The notes under the pieces: generated by a model
The model's input: the letters and a program-made list of their open reading frames with translations, nothing else
What the model was told of the DNA's origin: nothing
The model's database searches: none
Translations under genes and position numbers: made by a program
Part shown: piece after piece, positions 41,924 through 50,556 of the stretch
Numbering within the stretch: the first letter of the stretch is position 1
How the letters are laid out: each line of letters opens with the position of its first letter
Assembly: GCF_036311905.1 (NCBI RefSeq)
Contig: NZ_JAZDCH010000026.1
Span: forward strand, 1-64,000
DNA: 64,000 nucleotides
Reading direction: 5' to 3'
Source: Brachybacterium sp036311905
GTDB lineage: Bacteria > Actinomycetota > Actinomycetes > Actinomycetales > Dermabacteraceae

Positions 41924-42970
41924 ATGTCGTCTGACCAGCGTGCACCTCGCCGGGGCCCCGTGACCCTCGCGGAGGTCGCGCGCACCGCGGGCGTCTCCCC
42001 GGCCACCGCCTCCTTCGTCCTGTCCGGTCGCGGCTCGGCCCGCTCGTCCGGCTCCCGGGAGACGAAGGCGAAGGTGCGGGCCGCCGCCGAGGAGCTCGGC
42101 TACGTCCCCAACCGCAATGCGCAGGCGATGCGCACCGGCCGCGGCGGCGGGATCGTCCTCGCCCTCGGTGACCTCGCCGATCCCTGGGGCGTGCAGCTGA
42201 CCAACCAGGTCGCCGCCGACGCCCTCGAGCACGACTTCTCGACCCTGGTCCTCGCCGACGAGCGCTGGTTCGAGTACCTCTCCTCCGCCTCGGCCGATGC
42301 GGCGTTCGTGACCTCGATCGACCGGTTCCCCGGGGCACCCGACCGGGTGCGCCGTCTCGCCGCCTCGGTGCAGAGCGGCATCGTCGCCTTCTCCGGGATC
42401 ATGGAGCCCGAGGGCTTCGACGTCATCTCCTCGACCCCGTACCGGGCGATGCGCGAGGCGTTCCTGCGGCTCCGGGCCCGCCACGACCGGGTCCACCTCC
42501 TGGTGCAGCGGATCGGTGCGGCGCCCGAGGCGGTGCTCAGCCATCCGCGCGCCGCGGCCTTCCTCGACGCCGCCCGGGAGGCGGGGGACGACCCCTCGAC
42601 CCTCGCCCGGATCATCGAACCCGGCGGTCTCGCCGCGTACACCAGCGGGCAGGAGTGGTTGACCGGCCCCGACCGTCCCGAGGCGGTGGTCTGCTTCACC
42701 GGATACCAGGCGCTGTCGCTGCAGATGGCGGCGATGCAGGCCGGACTGCGGCTGCCCGAGGACCTCGAGATCATCGCCATCGGCGACGTCCCCCTCGAGT
42801 CGCAGTACTTCGGCTCGATCAGCTACTACGGCGTGGACCGGGTGTTCCACCGCTACTCCGAGGTGCTCGTCGGCAGCGCCCTCCGCCGCGGCGATCATCC
42901 CGGCACGCTGCACACCTTCGAGTGGGAGTTCTTCCCCGGCTCGACCACCCTCGACGAGGAGCCCCGATGA
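41924..42970 (+). CDS. LacI-family transcriptional regulator
   Basis: A 348-residue LacI-type regulator. The HTH (TLAEVARTAGVSPATASFVL) and hinge (YVPNRNAQAMRTGRGGGIVL) are followed by a periplasmic-binding-like effector domain with VVCFTGYQALSLQMAAMQAG and LEIIAIGDVPLESQ. The effector core is divergent from typical sugar sensors. Its stop overlaps the ATG of a proline-iminopeptidase-like gene, an unusual partner, so peptides or amino acid derivatives could be the ligand. ATG 41924 is chosen because the frame upstream is antisense to the GyrI gene. Confidence 0.88.
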   Translation: MSSDQRAPRRGPVTLAEVARTAGVSPATASFVLSGRGSARSSGSRETKAKVRAAAEELGYVPNRNAQAMRTGRGGGIVLALGDLADPWGVQLTNQVAADALEHDFSTLVLADERWFEYLSSASADAAFVTSIDRFPGAPDRVRRLAASVQSGIVAFSGIMEPEGFDVISSTPYRAMREAFLRLRARHDRVHLLVQRIGAAPEAVLSHPRAAAFLDAAREAGDDPSTLARIIEPGGLAAYTSGQEWLTGPDRPEAVVCFTGYQALSLQMAAMQAGLRLPEDLEIIAIGDVPLESQYFGSISYYGVDRVFHRYSEVLVGSALRRGDHPGTLHTFEWEFFPGSTTLDEEPR

Positions 42971-44253
42971 GCGAGAGCACCTGGTCGCAGCCCGGACTGG
43001 TGCTGCGCGACCTCACCCTCCCCGTCCCGCTGGACCACGCCGATCCGGCCGGCCCGCGGCTCGAGCTCTTCGCCCGGATCGTCGCCGCGCCCGGCGGGGA
43101 GGACCGACCCCTGCTGGTGTACCTGCAGGGCGGACCGGGCTCGGAGGCGCCGCGCCCCGTCGGCCCCGGCACCCCGCCCTGGCTCCCGCGCGCCCTGCGC
43201 GAGCACCGCGTGGTGATGCTCGACCAGCGCGGCACCGGGCGCTCGACGCCCGTCGGCCCCGACGCCCCGCTGCCCGAGGGCGCGATCCCCGGTGCCCGCA
43301 CCCTGCGCGAGGCGACTCCCGACCAGCAGGCGCGGTACCTGACCCTCTTCCGGGCCGACGCGATCGCTCGCGACGCCGAGCTGCTGCGCGAGCACCTCGG
43401 GGTCGAGCGCTGGTCGCTGCTGGGCCAGTCCTTCGGCGGCTTCACGACGCTCCGCTATCTCTCCGCGCACGCCGGCTCCGTGGAGAAGGCCCTGTTCACC
43501 GGCGGGCTGCCGACGGTGGGGCCGGGGATGGACGCGATCTACGCCACCACCTGGGCGGGGATGATCCCGCGCAGCGAGCGGTTCTGGGCGCGCTTCCCCG
43601 GGGACCGCGACCGCTTCCGCGCCCTCGCCGACCGCGCCGCGGCCGGCACGCTCCGCCTCCCGGACGGACAGCGGGTGGGCGTGGAGCGGCTGCGCCGTCT
43701 CGGCCATCTGCTCGGCGCCTCCCAGGGGCAGGAGCGGCTGCACCTCCTCCTCGAGCTGGACCCGGACTCGCCGGCCTTCGCGCACGACCTCGCCGCGGCC
43801 CTGCCCTTCGGCGGCCGCAACCCGCTGTACGCGGTGATCCACGAGTCCTGCTGGGCGGACGGCGTCGCGACCCGCTGGGCGGCCGATCGCACGATGCCCC
43901 GCGAGGTCGCCGACGATCCGACGCTGCTCGGCGGGGAGCACATCCACCGTAACCTCTTCGCCGAGGATCCCGAGCTCGCGCCCTGGGCGGAGGCGGCGGA
44001 TCTCCTCGCCGCGCACGAGTGGCCCCGCCTGTACGACGCGGACGCGCTGCGGGCCGCGGACGTGCCGGGCGCCGCCGCCGTCTACTACGACGACGCGTAC
44101 GTGCCCCGCGAGCAGTCCCTCGCCACGGCCGCCCTGCTGCCGCGCCTGCGGACCTGGGTCACGAGCGAGTACGAGCACAACGGCCTGCGCGCGAGCGGCG
44201 AGGGCGTCCTCGACCACCTGCTGGATCTCGCGGCGGGCCAGCGGGAGGCCTGA
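42967..44253 (+). CDS. Alpha/beta-hydrolase, proline iminopeptidase type
   Basis: A 428-residue serine hydrolase of the S33 peptidase family. The oxyanion region LVYLQGGPGSEAPRP, RVVMLDQRGTGRSTPV and the nucleophile elbow LLGQSFGGFTTLRYL (GxSxG) are diagnostic; the acid lies around YYDDAYVP and the histidine in SEYEHNGLRASGEGV. No signal peptide, so it is cytoplasmic, releasing N-terminal proline or related residues from peptides. It overlaps the LacI gene by four bases and ends just before a convergent ribokinase. Confidence 0.9.
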   Translation: MSESTWSQPGLVLRDLTLPVPLDHADPAGPRLELFARIVAAPGGEDRPLLVYLQGGPGSEAPRPVGPGTPPWLPRALREHRVVMLDQRGTGRSTPVGPDAPLPEGAIPGARTLREATPDQQARYLTLFRADAIARDAELLREHLGVERWSLLGQSFGGFTTLRYLSAHAGSVEKALFTGGLPTVGPGMDAIYATTWAGMIPRSERFWARFPGDRDRFRALADRAAAGTLRLPDGQRVGVERLRRLGHLLGASQGQERLHLLLELDPDSPAFAHDLAAALPFGGRNPLYAVIHESCWADGVATRWAADRTMPREVADDPTLLGGEHIHRNLFAEDPELAPWAEAADLLAAHEWPRLYDADALRAADVPGAAAVYYDDAYVPREQSLATAALLPRLRTWVTSEYEHNGLRASGEGVLDHLLDLAAGQREA

Positions 44254-44256
44254 GCC

Positions 44257-45159
44257 TCAGGCGAGGACCTCGTCGGCCGCCGGGATACTGGGGGAGGCGC
44301 CGCGCCGCGTCACCGCGAGGGAGCCCGCGACCGCGGCGATGTGTGCCGCCGCGGCCAGCTCGTCCCCGGCCGCGAGCCGCGCCGCGAGGTAGCCCGCGAG
44401 GGCGTCCCCGGCCGCGGTCGTGTCGACCACTTCGACCTCTCGCGCGGGGATCTCGGTCGTCCCCGCAGCGGTGACCAGCAGGCTGCCCGCCGCGCCGCAC
44501 GTGATCAGCGCCGCCCGCGTCCCCCGCGCGAGGAACCAGTGAGCGGCGGCCTCCGGATCGGCCGCGCCGGTGATCTGCTCGGCCTCGGTCTCATTGGGGG
44601 TGACGACGTCGAGCAGCGGCCACAGCTCCGCGGGCAGCGGCTGCGCCGGGGCCGGGGCAGGATCGAGGATCGTCAAGACGCCCCGCCGATGCGCGGCCGC
44701 GAGCGCGTGCAGCGCCACCTCGGTGGGGATCTCCAGCTGGGTGAGCAGCACCCGGGCGGTGCCCTCCGCGAGCGCGGCGTCGACCTGCTCCGCGGTGAGG
44801 CAGCTGTTGGCGAGCGGCACCACCACGATGTCGTTCTCCCCGTCGGCGTCGACGCGGATGTGCGCGATCCCGGTCCGCCCCGGCACCGTGCGCAGATGCG
44901 CGAGGTCGACCCCGGCCTCCGCGAGACCGTCCCGCACCACGGTGGCGAAGTCGTCCTCGCCGACGCAGCCGACGAAGCGCGTCGGCGCCCCGGCGCGGCT
45001 CGCGGCGATCGCCTGGTTCGCGCCCTTCCCGCCGAGCACGAGGGAGAAGGATTCCCCGAGGAGGGTCTCACCGGGGGCGGGCCGCCGGGTCGAGGCGGCG
45101 GTGAGGTCCACCGACGCCGAGCCGACCACGACCACGCCGGCGGGGGATGCAGTGCTCAT
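44257..45159 (-). CDS. rbsK: Ribokinase
   Basis: A 300-residue PfkB-family kinase, best read as ribokinase, making ribose 5-phosphate from ribose. Motifs are VVVGSASVDLTAASTRRPAP, GGKGANQAIAASRAGAPTRF (signature 1), NETEAEQITG and VDTTAAGDALAGYLAARL (signature 2; the usual DTTGAGD is DTTAAGD, with one glycine replaced by alanine). The divergent RbsD/FucU gene 65 bases away supports ribose use. No ribose transporter is adjacent. Confidence 0.9.
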   Translation of the reverse strand: MSTASPAGVVVVGSASVDLTAASTRRPAPGETLLGESFSLVLGGKGANQAIAASRAGAPTRFVGCVGEDDFATVVRDGLAEAGVDLAHLRTVPGRTGIAHIRVDADGENDIVVVPLANSCLTAEQVDAALAEGTARVLLTQLEIPTEVALHALAAAHRRGVLTILDPAPAPAQPLPAELWPLLDVVTPNETEAEQITGAADPEAAAHWFLARGTRAALITCGAAGSLLVTAAGTTEIPAREVEVVDTTAAGDALAGYLAARLAAGDELAAAAHIAAVAGSLAVTRRGASPSIPAADEVLA

Positions 45160-45223
45160 CCGGCCACGGTACCGGCACAATGGCGGGACCCCGGAGGACG
45201 CACCACCTGGAAGGCCCCACCCC

Positions 45224-45646
45224 ATGCTCATCGGCATCGACCCCCTGCTCACCGGCGACCTGCTGCGGATCCTGGACCACATGGGCCACGGCGACGTGCT
45301 GCTGATCGCCGATGCGCACTACCCGGCCCGCTCCATGGGCGCCCCGGTGCTCGAGGTCGCCACCAGCACCCCCGAGCTGGTGCGAGCCGTGCGCACGGTG
45401 CTGCCGATCGACATGTACGAGGGCCCGTCGGCCTTGCTGATGACCCCGGAGCCGGGGCTCGGCGAGGGGGTGCAGGCGGAGCTGCGCGCCTCAGCCGCGG
45501 TGCGCGAGGACCGGATCGGCTCCCTCGACCGCTTCGCCTTCTACGAGGCCGGACGCTCCGCCGTCGCCGTGCTCCGCACCCTCGAGACCCGGAAGTACGG
45601 CTGCCTGCTGCTGCGCAAGGGCGTCGTGGGCGACGACGAGAGCTGA
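45224..45646 (+). CDS. RbsD/FucU-family sugar mutarotase
   Basis: A 140-residue RbsD/FucU protein converting ring forms of ribose (pyranase) or fucose (mutarotase). It starts MLIGIDPLLTGDLLRILDHM with the active-site histidine in HMGHGDVLLIADAHYPA, and ends TLETRKYGCLLLRKGVV, closer to FucU-type proteins. Divergence from ribokinase suggests ribose. CTGGAAGG lies upstream of the ATG at 45224. Its last 156 bases are overlapped by the convergent MFS gene. Confidence 0.88.
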   Translation: MLIGIDPLLTGDLLRILDHMGHGDVLLIADAHYPARSMGAPVLEVATSTPELVRAVRTVLPIDMYEGPSALLMTPEPGLGEGVQAELRASAAVREDRIGSLDRFAFYEAGRSAVAVLRTLETRKYGCLLLRKGVVGDDES

Positions 45647-46738
45647 GGCGAGCAGCACCACCGCCATCAGGGCGGTCACGGCGAGCATGGTGACCTGCAG
45701 GGAGGTCAGCGAGATGAGCGCGCTCGCCGTGATCACCCCGAGAGCGCTCGCCGTGCGCAGCAGGGCGAACACCTCCGCGCGGTGCGCGGGCTCGACGAGC
45801 CGGTCCAGGGCGAGCGAGTAGTGGGTCGCGAGAGGGGCGAGGACCGCGCCGACCAGCAGGGCGCCGAGCAGGGTCGCGGCGACCGAGCCGCCGAAGCCGA
45901 CGACCGCGACGCCGGCCCCGGTGACCGCGAGCCACTGAAGGACGGTGCGCGGCCGCGCCTCCCGGTTGTGCACGCTCACCCAGATCCCGCCGAGCACCGA
46001 GGTGGTGCACAGCGCGACCGGGAAGACCACGCCCCAGGCCGCGGGCATCCCGAAGCCGACGGCGAGGGAGACGGCCCCGATCTCGATCGCGGCGATCGCG
46101 GCCCCGCTCGCGGCGGCGCAGGCGAGCCAGAGGGCGATCCGCGGCGTCCAGCGCAGACCACCGCGGCGCTCCGCGGCCGGGGCCGCGACGGTACCCCGGC
46201 CGCGCGGCAGCAGGAGCAGCGGCCCCGCGCCGAGCAGGGCCATGGCCCAGGCCGCGAGCTGCGGCGAGGAGGAGCCGAGGGCGGCGGCGAGCACCGGGGC
46301 GGAGACGAAGACGACCTCGTTGAGGGTCGCCGCGACGCCGAGCGCGCGCGGCAGCCGGTCCGCGGCGACGAGGTCGTTGAGGGCGGCGCGAAGGTACCCG
46401 TAGGCGGCGCCGTTGACCAGCCCCGCGAGCGCGGCCGCGGCGATGACCAGCGCGAAGGGCGCGTGCAGTCCCGCGAGCAGGGCGATCGCCACGAGGGCGA
46501 GGGTGCGCACCGCGATGAGCGTGCGGAGCACGGCGATCGGCGGCAGGCCGCGGCCGAGACGGGTGATCGGCACGGCGCCGAGCACCTGGGCGGCCGTCAT
46601 CGCGAGCACCAGCGCCGCACCGCTCGCGGGATCGCCGGTCAGGGGCAGCGCGATGAGCGAGAAGGCGATCGGGGCGGCGGCCTGGGGGAGGGCGAAGCTG
46701 CCGTAGGAGGCGTACCAGCGGGGGAGAGGAGCGAACAC
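45491..46738 (-). CDS. MFS transporter
   Basis: A major-facilitator-type membrane protein, 415 residues from GTG 46738, with about twelve hydrophobic helices (ALVLAMTAAQVLGAVPITRL, VPVALCTTSVLGGIWVSV-like and others). The divergent XRE-cupin gene is a common regulator of such exporters. An ATG at 46786 would add 16 residues but precedes the operator-like palindrome. The last 50 residues (AVLPGLEGAEHGDGGASGLV) are non-hydrophobic, antisense to the RbsD gene, and probably a non-conserved tail. Substrate unknown. Confidence 0.85.
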   Translation of the reverse strand: MFAPLPRWYASYGSFALPQAAAPIAFSLIALPLTGDPASGAALVLAMTAAQVLGAVPITRLGRGLPPIAVLRTLIAVRTLALVAIALLAGLHAPFALVIAAAALAGLVNGAAYGYLRAALNDLVAADRLPRALGVAATLNEVVFVSAPVLAAALGSSSPQLAAWAMALLGAGPLLLLPRGRGTVAAPAAERRGGLRWTPRIALWLACAAASGAAIAAIEIGAVSLAVGFGMPAAWGVVFPVALCTTSVLGGIWVSVHNREARPRTVLQWLAVTGAGVAVVGFGGSVAATLLGALLVGAVLAPLATHYSLALDRLVEPAHRAEVFALLRTASALGVITASALISLTSLQVTMLAVTALMAVVLLASALVVAHDALAQQQAAVLPGLEGAEHGDGGASGLVEGEAVEGADPVLAHRG

Positions 46739-46758
46739 GTGAGCAACATAGTGCTCAC
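46739..46758. promoter_or_regulatory. Operator-like palindrome at MFS start
   Basis: GTGAGCA (46739-46745) and TGCTCAC (46752-46758) form a perfect seven-base inverted repeat with a six-base spacer, directly before the MFS start. A minus-strand -10-like TATATT lies at 46773-46778. It is a candidate binding site for the divergent XRE-cupin regulator. Confidence 0.5.
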
Positions 46759-46832
46759 TCTCGTCGATGCGCAATATAGTTCCCATCACCTCGGGTGGGA
46801 TACTGGCGCGCACGATCTGCAGGAGGTGAGCG

Positions 46833-47408
46833 ATGAGCGGTGGCATGCGACCCGCGGTCGCCGCGAGCCTCGGCGCCCGGATCCGCGCCGCGCGGCAGGA
46901 GCTCGACCTCTCCGTCGCCGCGCTCGCCGAGAACAGCGACGTCTCCCGGCGCATGCTCACCCAGATCGAGCTCGGCCAGGCGAACCCCTCGATCGCGACC
47001 CTCGACCGGATCGCGGCGGGTCTCGGCACCACCTTCGCGGCGCTCATGGGCGTCGGCGCCGACGCCCCGCCCGACGGGGTCGAGGTGTGGTCCACCGAGA
47101 ACGGCAGCTGGGCGGTGCTGCTCGACGCGATCGACACCGCGGACCTCTCCGTGGAGACCTGGAAGTGGAAGCTCGTGGGCGAGGACGTCCACCCCGGCGG
47201 CTCGGGCGTCCCCTCGGCGGGATCGATGGTGCACGTCATCGAGGGCTCGCTCGAGGTCACAGGTGCGTCCGGCACACAGGTCCTCCCCGCCGGCGCCTCC
47301 GCCCGCCTGCTCACCGACTCGGGCCGCACCTACCGCGCCGGCGACGCCCAGGTCGCCGTGTTCCTCTCCGTCTCCCTGCAGCCCCGCATAGGACCGCTGC
47401 CGTCATGA
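46833..47408 (+). CDS. XRE-HTH regulator with cupin domain
   Basis: A 191-residue regulator: XRE helix-turn-helix in the first 75 residues (LDLSVAALAENSDVSRRMLT, IELGQANPSIATLDRIAAGL) and a C-terminal cupin (about 95-190; VHVIEGSLEVTGASG) that would bind a small ligand. GGAGGTG lies before ATG 46833. It is divergent from the MFS gene and the first of three overlapping genes (ATGA overlaps) with a 46-residue protein and an APH-type kinase. It probably controls the exporter. Confidence 0.9.
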   Translation: MSGGMRPAVAASLGARIRAARQELDLSVAALAENSDVSRRMLTQIELGQANPSIATLDRIAAGLGTTFAALMGVGADAPPDGVEVWSTENGSWAVLLDAIDTADLSVETWKWKLVGEDVHPGGSGVPSAGSMVHVIEGSLEVTGASGTQVLPAGASARLLTDSGRTYRAGDAQVAVFLSVSLQPRIGPLPS

Positions 47409-47545
47409 CGCACATCGCCCGCACCGACCCCGCGCCGTCCGCAAGCCTCCTCGAGGAGACCGAGGAGCTGGACCCCTACTGGATCGAGGAGCCCTTCGCC
47501 GAGCGTGCCTCCGGCCTCACCGCGTGGCGGGAGCTCATGCGATGA
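47405..47545 (+). CDS. 46-aa microprotein in XRE-cupin/APH operon
   Basis: A small acidic protein, MTHIARTDPAPSASLLEETE continuing to WIEEPFAERASGLTAWRELM and R. It starts at an ATG inside the XRE stop and ends at a TGA inside the next ATG, so both junctions are ATGA overlaps, strong evidence that it is translated. No family is known to me. The aromatic ELDPYWIEEPF core could be a protein-binding motif. Confidence 0.65.
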   Translation: MTHIARTDPAPSASLLEETEELDPYWIEEPFAERASGLTAWRELMR

Positions 47546-48474
47546 CCCACCGCCTGACCTGGGCGGACCTGCCGTCGGCCGTCAGCTCGCGGATCGAGGG
47601 ACTGCTCGGCGGGCCCGTCGTCACGACTCGCTCCTGCGCCGGGGGCTTCTCCCCGAGCACCGCCGAGGTGGTCACCACCGCCGACGGCGCGAGCCTCTTC
47701 GTCAAGGCGGTGCGTGACGCGGACAACCCCGGCTCGGTCGCGCTGAACCGTCGGGAGGCCGCGGCCCTCGCCCGCATCCCGCCCTCGGCCCCGGTGCCGC
47801 CGTTGGTCGCGGCCTTCGACCACGAGGACTGGTTCGTGCTGGTCACCGCTGCCGCCCCCGGGCGGATGCCGGACGAGCCCTGGCGACCGGAGCAGCTGCG
47901 CGCCGTGCTCACCGCCCTGGACCAACTGCAGGCCACCACCACACCCTGCCCGGTGCCCGGGCTCCCGACCGCGCTCGAGTGCCTCGGCCCGGACCTGCGC
48001 GGCTTCGACCGCATCGCCGCGGACCCGCCCGCGGACCTGGACCCCTGGTACGCCGCTCGACTCCCCGCGCTCCGGGAGGCCTCCGAGCGGGGCATCGACG
48101 CGCTCGCCGGGGACACCCTCTGCCACGCCGACGTGCGCAGCGACAACATGATCGTCGACGCGGACGGCGCCGTCGCCTTCGTGGACTGGGCGTACGCCTC
48201 CGTCGGCAGCCGCACGGCGGACGCGCTCCAGCTGCTCGCCTCGGTCGATGACCCGAGCGGCGCGCTCGGCGTGGACGGCGCGGTCGACGCCCTGATGGCC
48301 GCGCACGACCTCGACGCCTCGGTCGCCACCGACGTGCTCACCGGGATCCTCGGCTTCTTCGTCGACGCCGCCCGCCTCGAGTCGACCCTGCCCGGGCTCA
48401 CCGCCTACCGGACGGCGCGCCGCGACAGCCTGGCTTCGCTCGTGCGACGCCGCTGGGAGCGGGAGGGGCGCTGA
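47542..48474 (+). CDS. APH-family phosphotransferase
   Basis: A 310-residue aminoglycoside-phosphotransferase-fold kinase. Catalytic loop LCHADVRSDNMIVD (HxDxxxxN) and magnesium-binding VDWAYAS (DxD-like) are intact, as is the lysine in LFVKAVRD. It phosphorylates a small hydroxylated molecule, such as an aminoglycoside, homoserine or sugar; the sequence does not say which. Being co-transcribed with XRE-cupin beside an exporter, it may take part in detoxification. Two codons beyond the overlap start at 47524 are also open. Confidence 0.87.
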   Translation: MTHRLTWADLPSAVSSRIEGLLGGPVVTTRSCAGGFSPSTAEVVTTADGASLFVKAVRDADNPGSVALNRREAAALARIPPSAPVPPLVAAFDHEDWFVLVTAAAPGRMPDEPWRPEQLRAVLTALDQLQATTTPCPVPGLPTALECLGPDLRGFDRIAADPPADLDPWYAARLPALREASERGIDALAGDTLCHADVRSDNMIVDADGAVAFVDWAYASVGSRTADALQLLASVDDPSGALGVDGAVDALMAAHDLDASVATDVLTGILGFFVDAARLESTLPGLTAYRTARRDSLASLVRRRWEREGR

Positions 48475-48531
48475 CCGCTCGTTCACGATACGGTGCGAGT
48501 GACCGTCGTCACCTCTCCCCGGAGTCCCTCC

Positions 48532-49608
48532 GTGTCCCTCGCCGCCCTCCGCTCCACCCGCACCCGCTCGATCAGCCCCGAGAACGTCGACGGCCGCCCC
48601 GGCGGCGGCGCCCGAGCCACCGAGGGCACCGGTGCCCGTGAGGCGCGTGACCTGGGCCGCGGCTGGAAGGTCTCGCCGAGCGTCGACGTCCCGGCGGGGG
48701 AGACCTTCACCCTCGCCGCGATCGAGGAGCCGGGCGTGATCACCCATCTCTGGATCACCACGCACACCGACAACTGGCGCCGCCTCGTGCTGCGCGCGTC
48801 CTGGGACGGCGCCGAGGAGCCCGCGATCGAGGTGCCCTACGGGGACTTCTTCGCGTCCGGCTGGGGAGAGTTCGCGCAGGTCGACTCGCAGATGATCGCC
48901 GCGAACCCGCAAGGCGGCTTCAACTCGTACTGGCCGATGCCCTTCCGCGAGGGGGCGCGGCTGACCCTCGAGAACACCTCCGAGCACGACGCCCGGGTCT
49001 ACTACCAGGTGACCTAGGAGATCGGCGTCGACCACTCCGGGGACGCCTACCTCCATGCGCAATGGCGCCGCTCGGTCCCGCTCCCCGAGGCAACGCCGCA
49101 CGTGCTGGTCGAGGGGATCGAGGGGCAGGGCCACTTCGTCGGCACTTATCTCGCGTGGGGCGCGCACTCGAACGGCTGGTGGGGCGAAGGAGAGATGAAG
49201 TTCTATCTCGACGACGACACCGAGTTCCCGACGATCTGCGGGACCGGCACCGAGGACTACTTCGGCGGCGCGTGGAACTTCGACGTCCCCGGCCGGGGCT
49301 ACACGGAGTTCTCCACCCCTTACCTGGGCATGCCGCAGGTGATCCGCCCCGACGGGCTGTACGTCGCGCAGCAGCGCTTCGGCCTGTACCGCTGGCACGT
49401 CGCCGATCCGATCCGCTTCACCACGGGTCTGCCCCGGGTGGAGGTGCAGGCCCTCGGCTGGCGATCGGGCGGCCGGTACCTGCCGCTTCGCGACGACTTC
49501 GCCTCGACGGCGCTGTTCTACCTCGACCGCCTGGTGACCGACCGCCCGCCCGCGCCTACGGCCGACGGCATGGAGGTCCACCTCGGCACCGGTGCCGGTC
49601 CCCGCTAG
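48532..49608 (+). pseudogene. GH172 (DUF2961) gene with internal stop
   Basis: Two consecutive frames in register make one DUF2961/GH172 protein of 358 codons: EEPGVITHLWITTHTDNWRR, FNSYWPMPFREGARLTLEN, then after the break WWGEGEMKFYLDDDTEFPTI and GTGTEDYFGGAWNF (catalytic glutamate region). Members act on alpha-fructofuranosides or arabinofuranosides. At 49015-49017 a TAG replaces what is a tyrosine-like position (YYQVT-stop-EIG), with no frameshift. A single TAC-to-TAG change probably killed the gene recently. The GTG at 48532 is the likely start. Confidence 0.85.
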
Positions 49609-49617
49609 CCTGTGGTC

Positions 49618-50556
49618 ATGAGGGGGCTCACACGACGCACGCTGCTCGCCGCGGCGCTGCTGACGACGACGACCGGATGTTCGCTGCTGCCCGGGCGCGG
49701 CGGGGGAGGACTGCCGGCGATGGCCGACCGCCTCGACCCGGCACCCTTCGCCGACGGCGGCGGCTTCCTGCGGGTGGTCCACGCCCGCCCGCGGGATGCC
49801 GCGGAGGTCCTCGGCGTCGATGCGGAGGTCTCCGAGCAGGAGCCAGCCGACCAGCGGTTCCGCGCCACCGTCCTCGCCCTGCCGAGCATGTTCGTGACCA
49901 CCGCGCCGACCTGGGGCGTCGATCCCTTCGCCGCCCTGACCGGCGAGATGCTGGCCGGCCCGACGGACACGATCACCGTGCGGCAGGGCCTCCAGGAGGT
50001 CTCCCTCTGGGCCGGCGGCGCGGAGCACCTCGAGGAGCTCGCCGCCGGGCTCGAGGGTCTCTTCGCCCGCGACGGCGAGCTGCTGCGGTCCACCGCGGAG
50101 GACGCGCGCACCGGCCCGCTCACCCGGCTGATCGCCCCCGTCGGCGACGATCTGCTGTTCACGAGCGCCGAGTCGGCCGACGGGGTCGACACCGGCAGCG
50201 CGATCTCGGAACTCTTCACCGACCTGTCCGCCCTCGACCTCGGCGAGGCGCACCTGACGACCGCGATGCTCGGGGAGACAGAGGGCGCCGCCGAGTGGCA
50301 GTGGTCCACCCTCTTCGAGAGCCCCGAGCAGCACAGCACCCGCGGCGTGATCCGCGCGGACGGCGACGCCGACGCCCTCGCCGAGCGGGTCCACGCCGGC
50401 GCCGAGGACGCCCCGGACTGGCAGCACGTCGACGAGGTGGAGGTCGACAGCGAGTTCCTGCGCCTCACCCTGACCCCCACGGACGAGGCCCTCGACGTCA
50501 CGACCTTCCACGCCTCCATGCCCGAGGTGATCGGTCCGGGGGTGCCCCTTGGCTGA
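49618..50556 (+). CDS. Lipoprotein, tandem paralog 1
   Basis: A secreted lipoprotein of 312 residues: a short signal with twin arginines (GLTRRTLLAAALLTTTTGCS) and lipobox TTGC, then an acidic mature domain of about 285 residues with repeated alpha-beta elements (DTITVRQGLQEVSLWAGGAE, HLTTAMLGETEG). No family known. Its downstream neighbour has the same plan and the two overlap by eight bases, so they are a tandem duplication. ATG 49618 has no strong Shine-Dalgarno sequence. Confidence 0.8.
   Translation: MRGLTRRTLLAAALLTTTTGCSLLPGRGGGGLPAMADRLDPAPFADGGGFLRVVHARPRDAAEVLGVDAEVSEQEPADQRFRATVLALPSMFVTTAPTWGVDPFAALTGEMLAGPTDTITVRQGLQEVSLWAGGAEHLEELAAGLEGLFARDGELLRSTAEDARTGPLTRLIAPVGDDLLFTSAESADGVDTGSAISELFTDLSALDLGEAHLTTAMLGETEGAAEWQWSTLFESPEQHSTRGVIRADGDADALAERVHAGAEDAPDWQHVDEVEVDSEFLRLTLTPTDEALDVTTFHASMPEVIGPGVPLG

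Noticed and set aside
49015..49017. TAG in the GH172 gene as programmed readthrough or pyrrolysine
   Set aside because: No pyrrolysine genes or readthrough context are visible, and a simple TAC to TAG change explains it.
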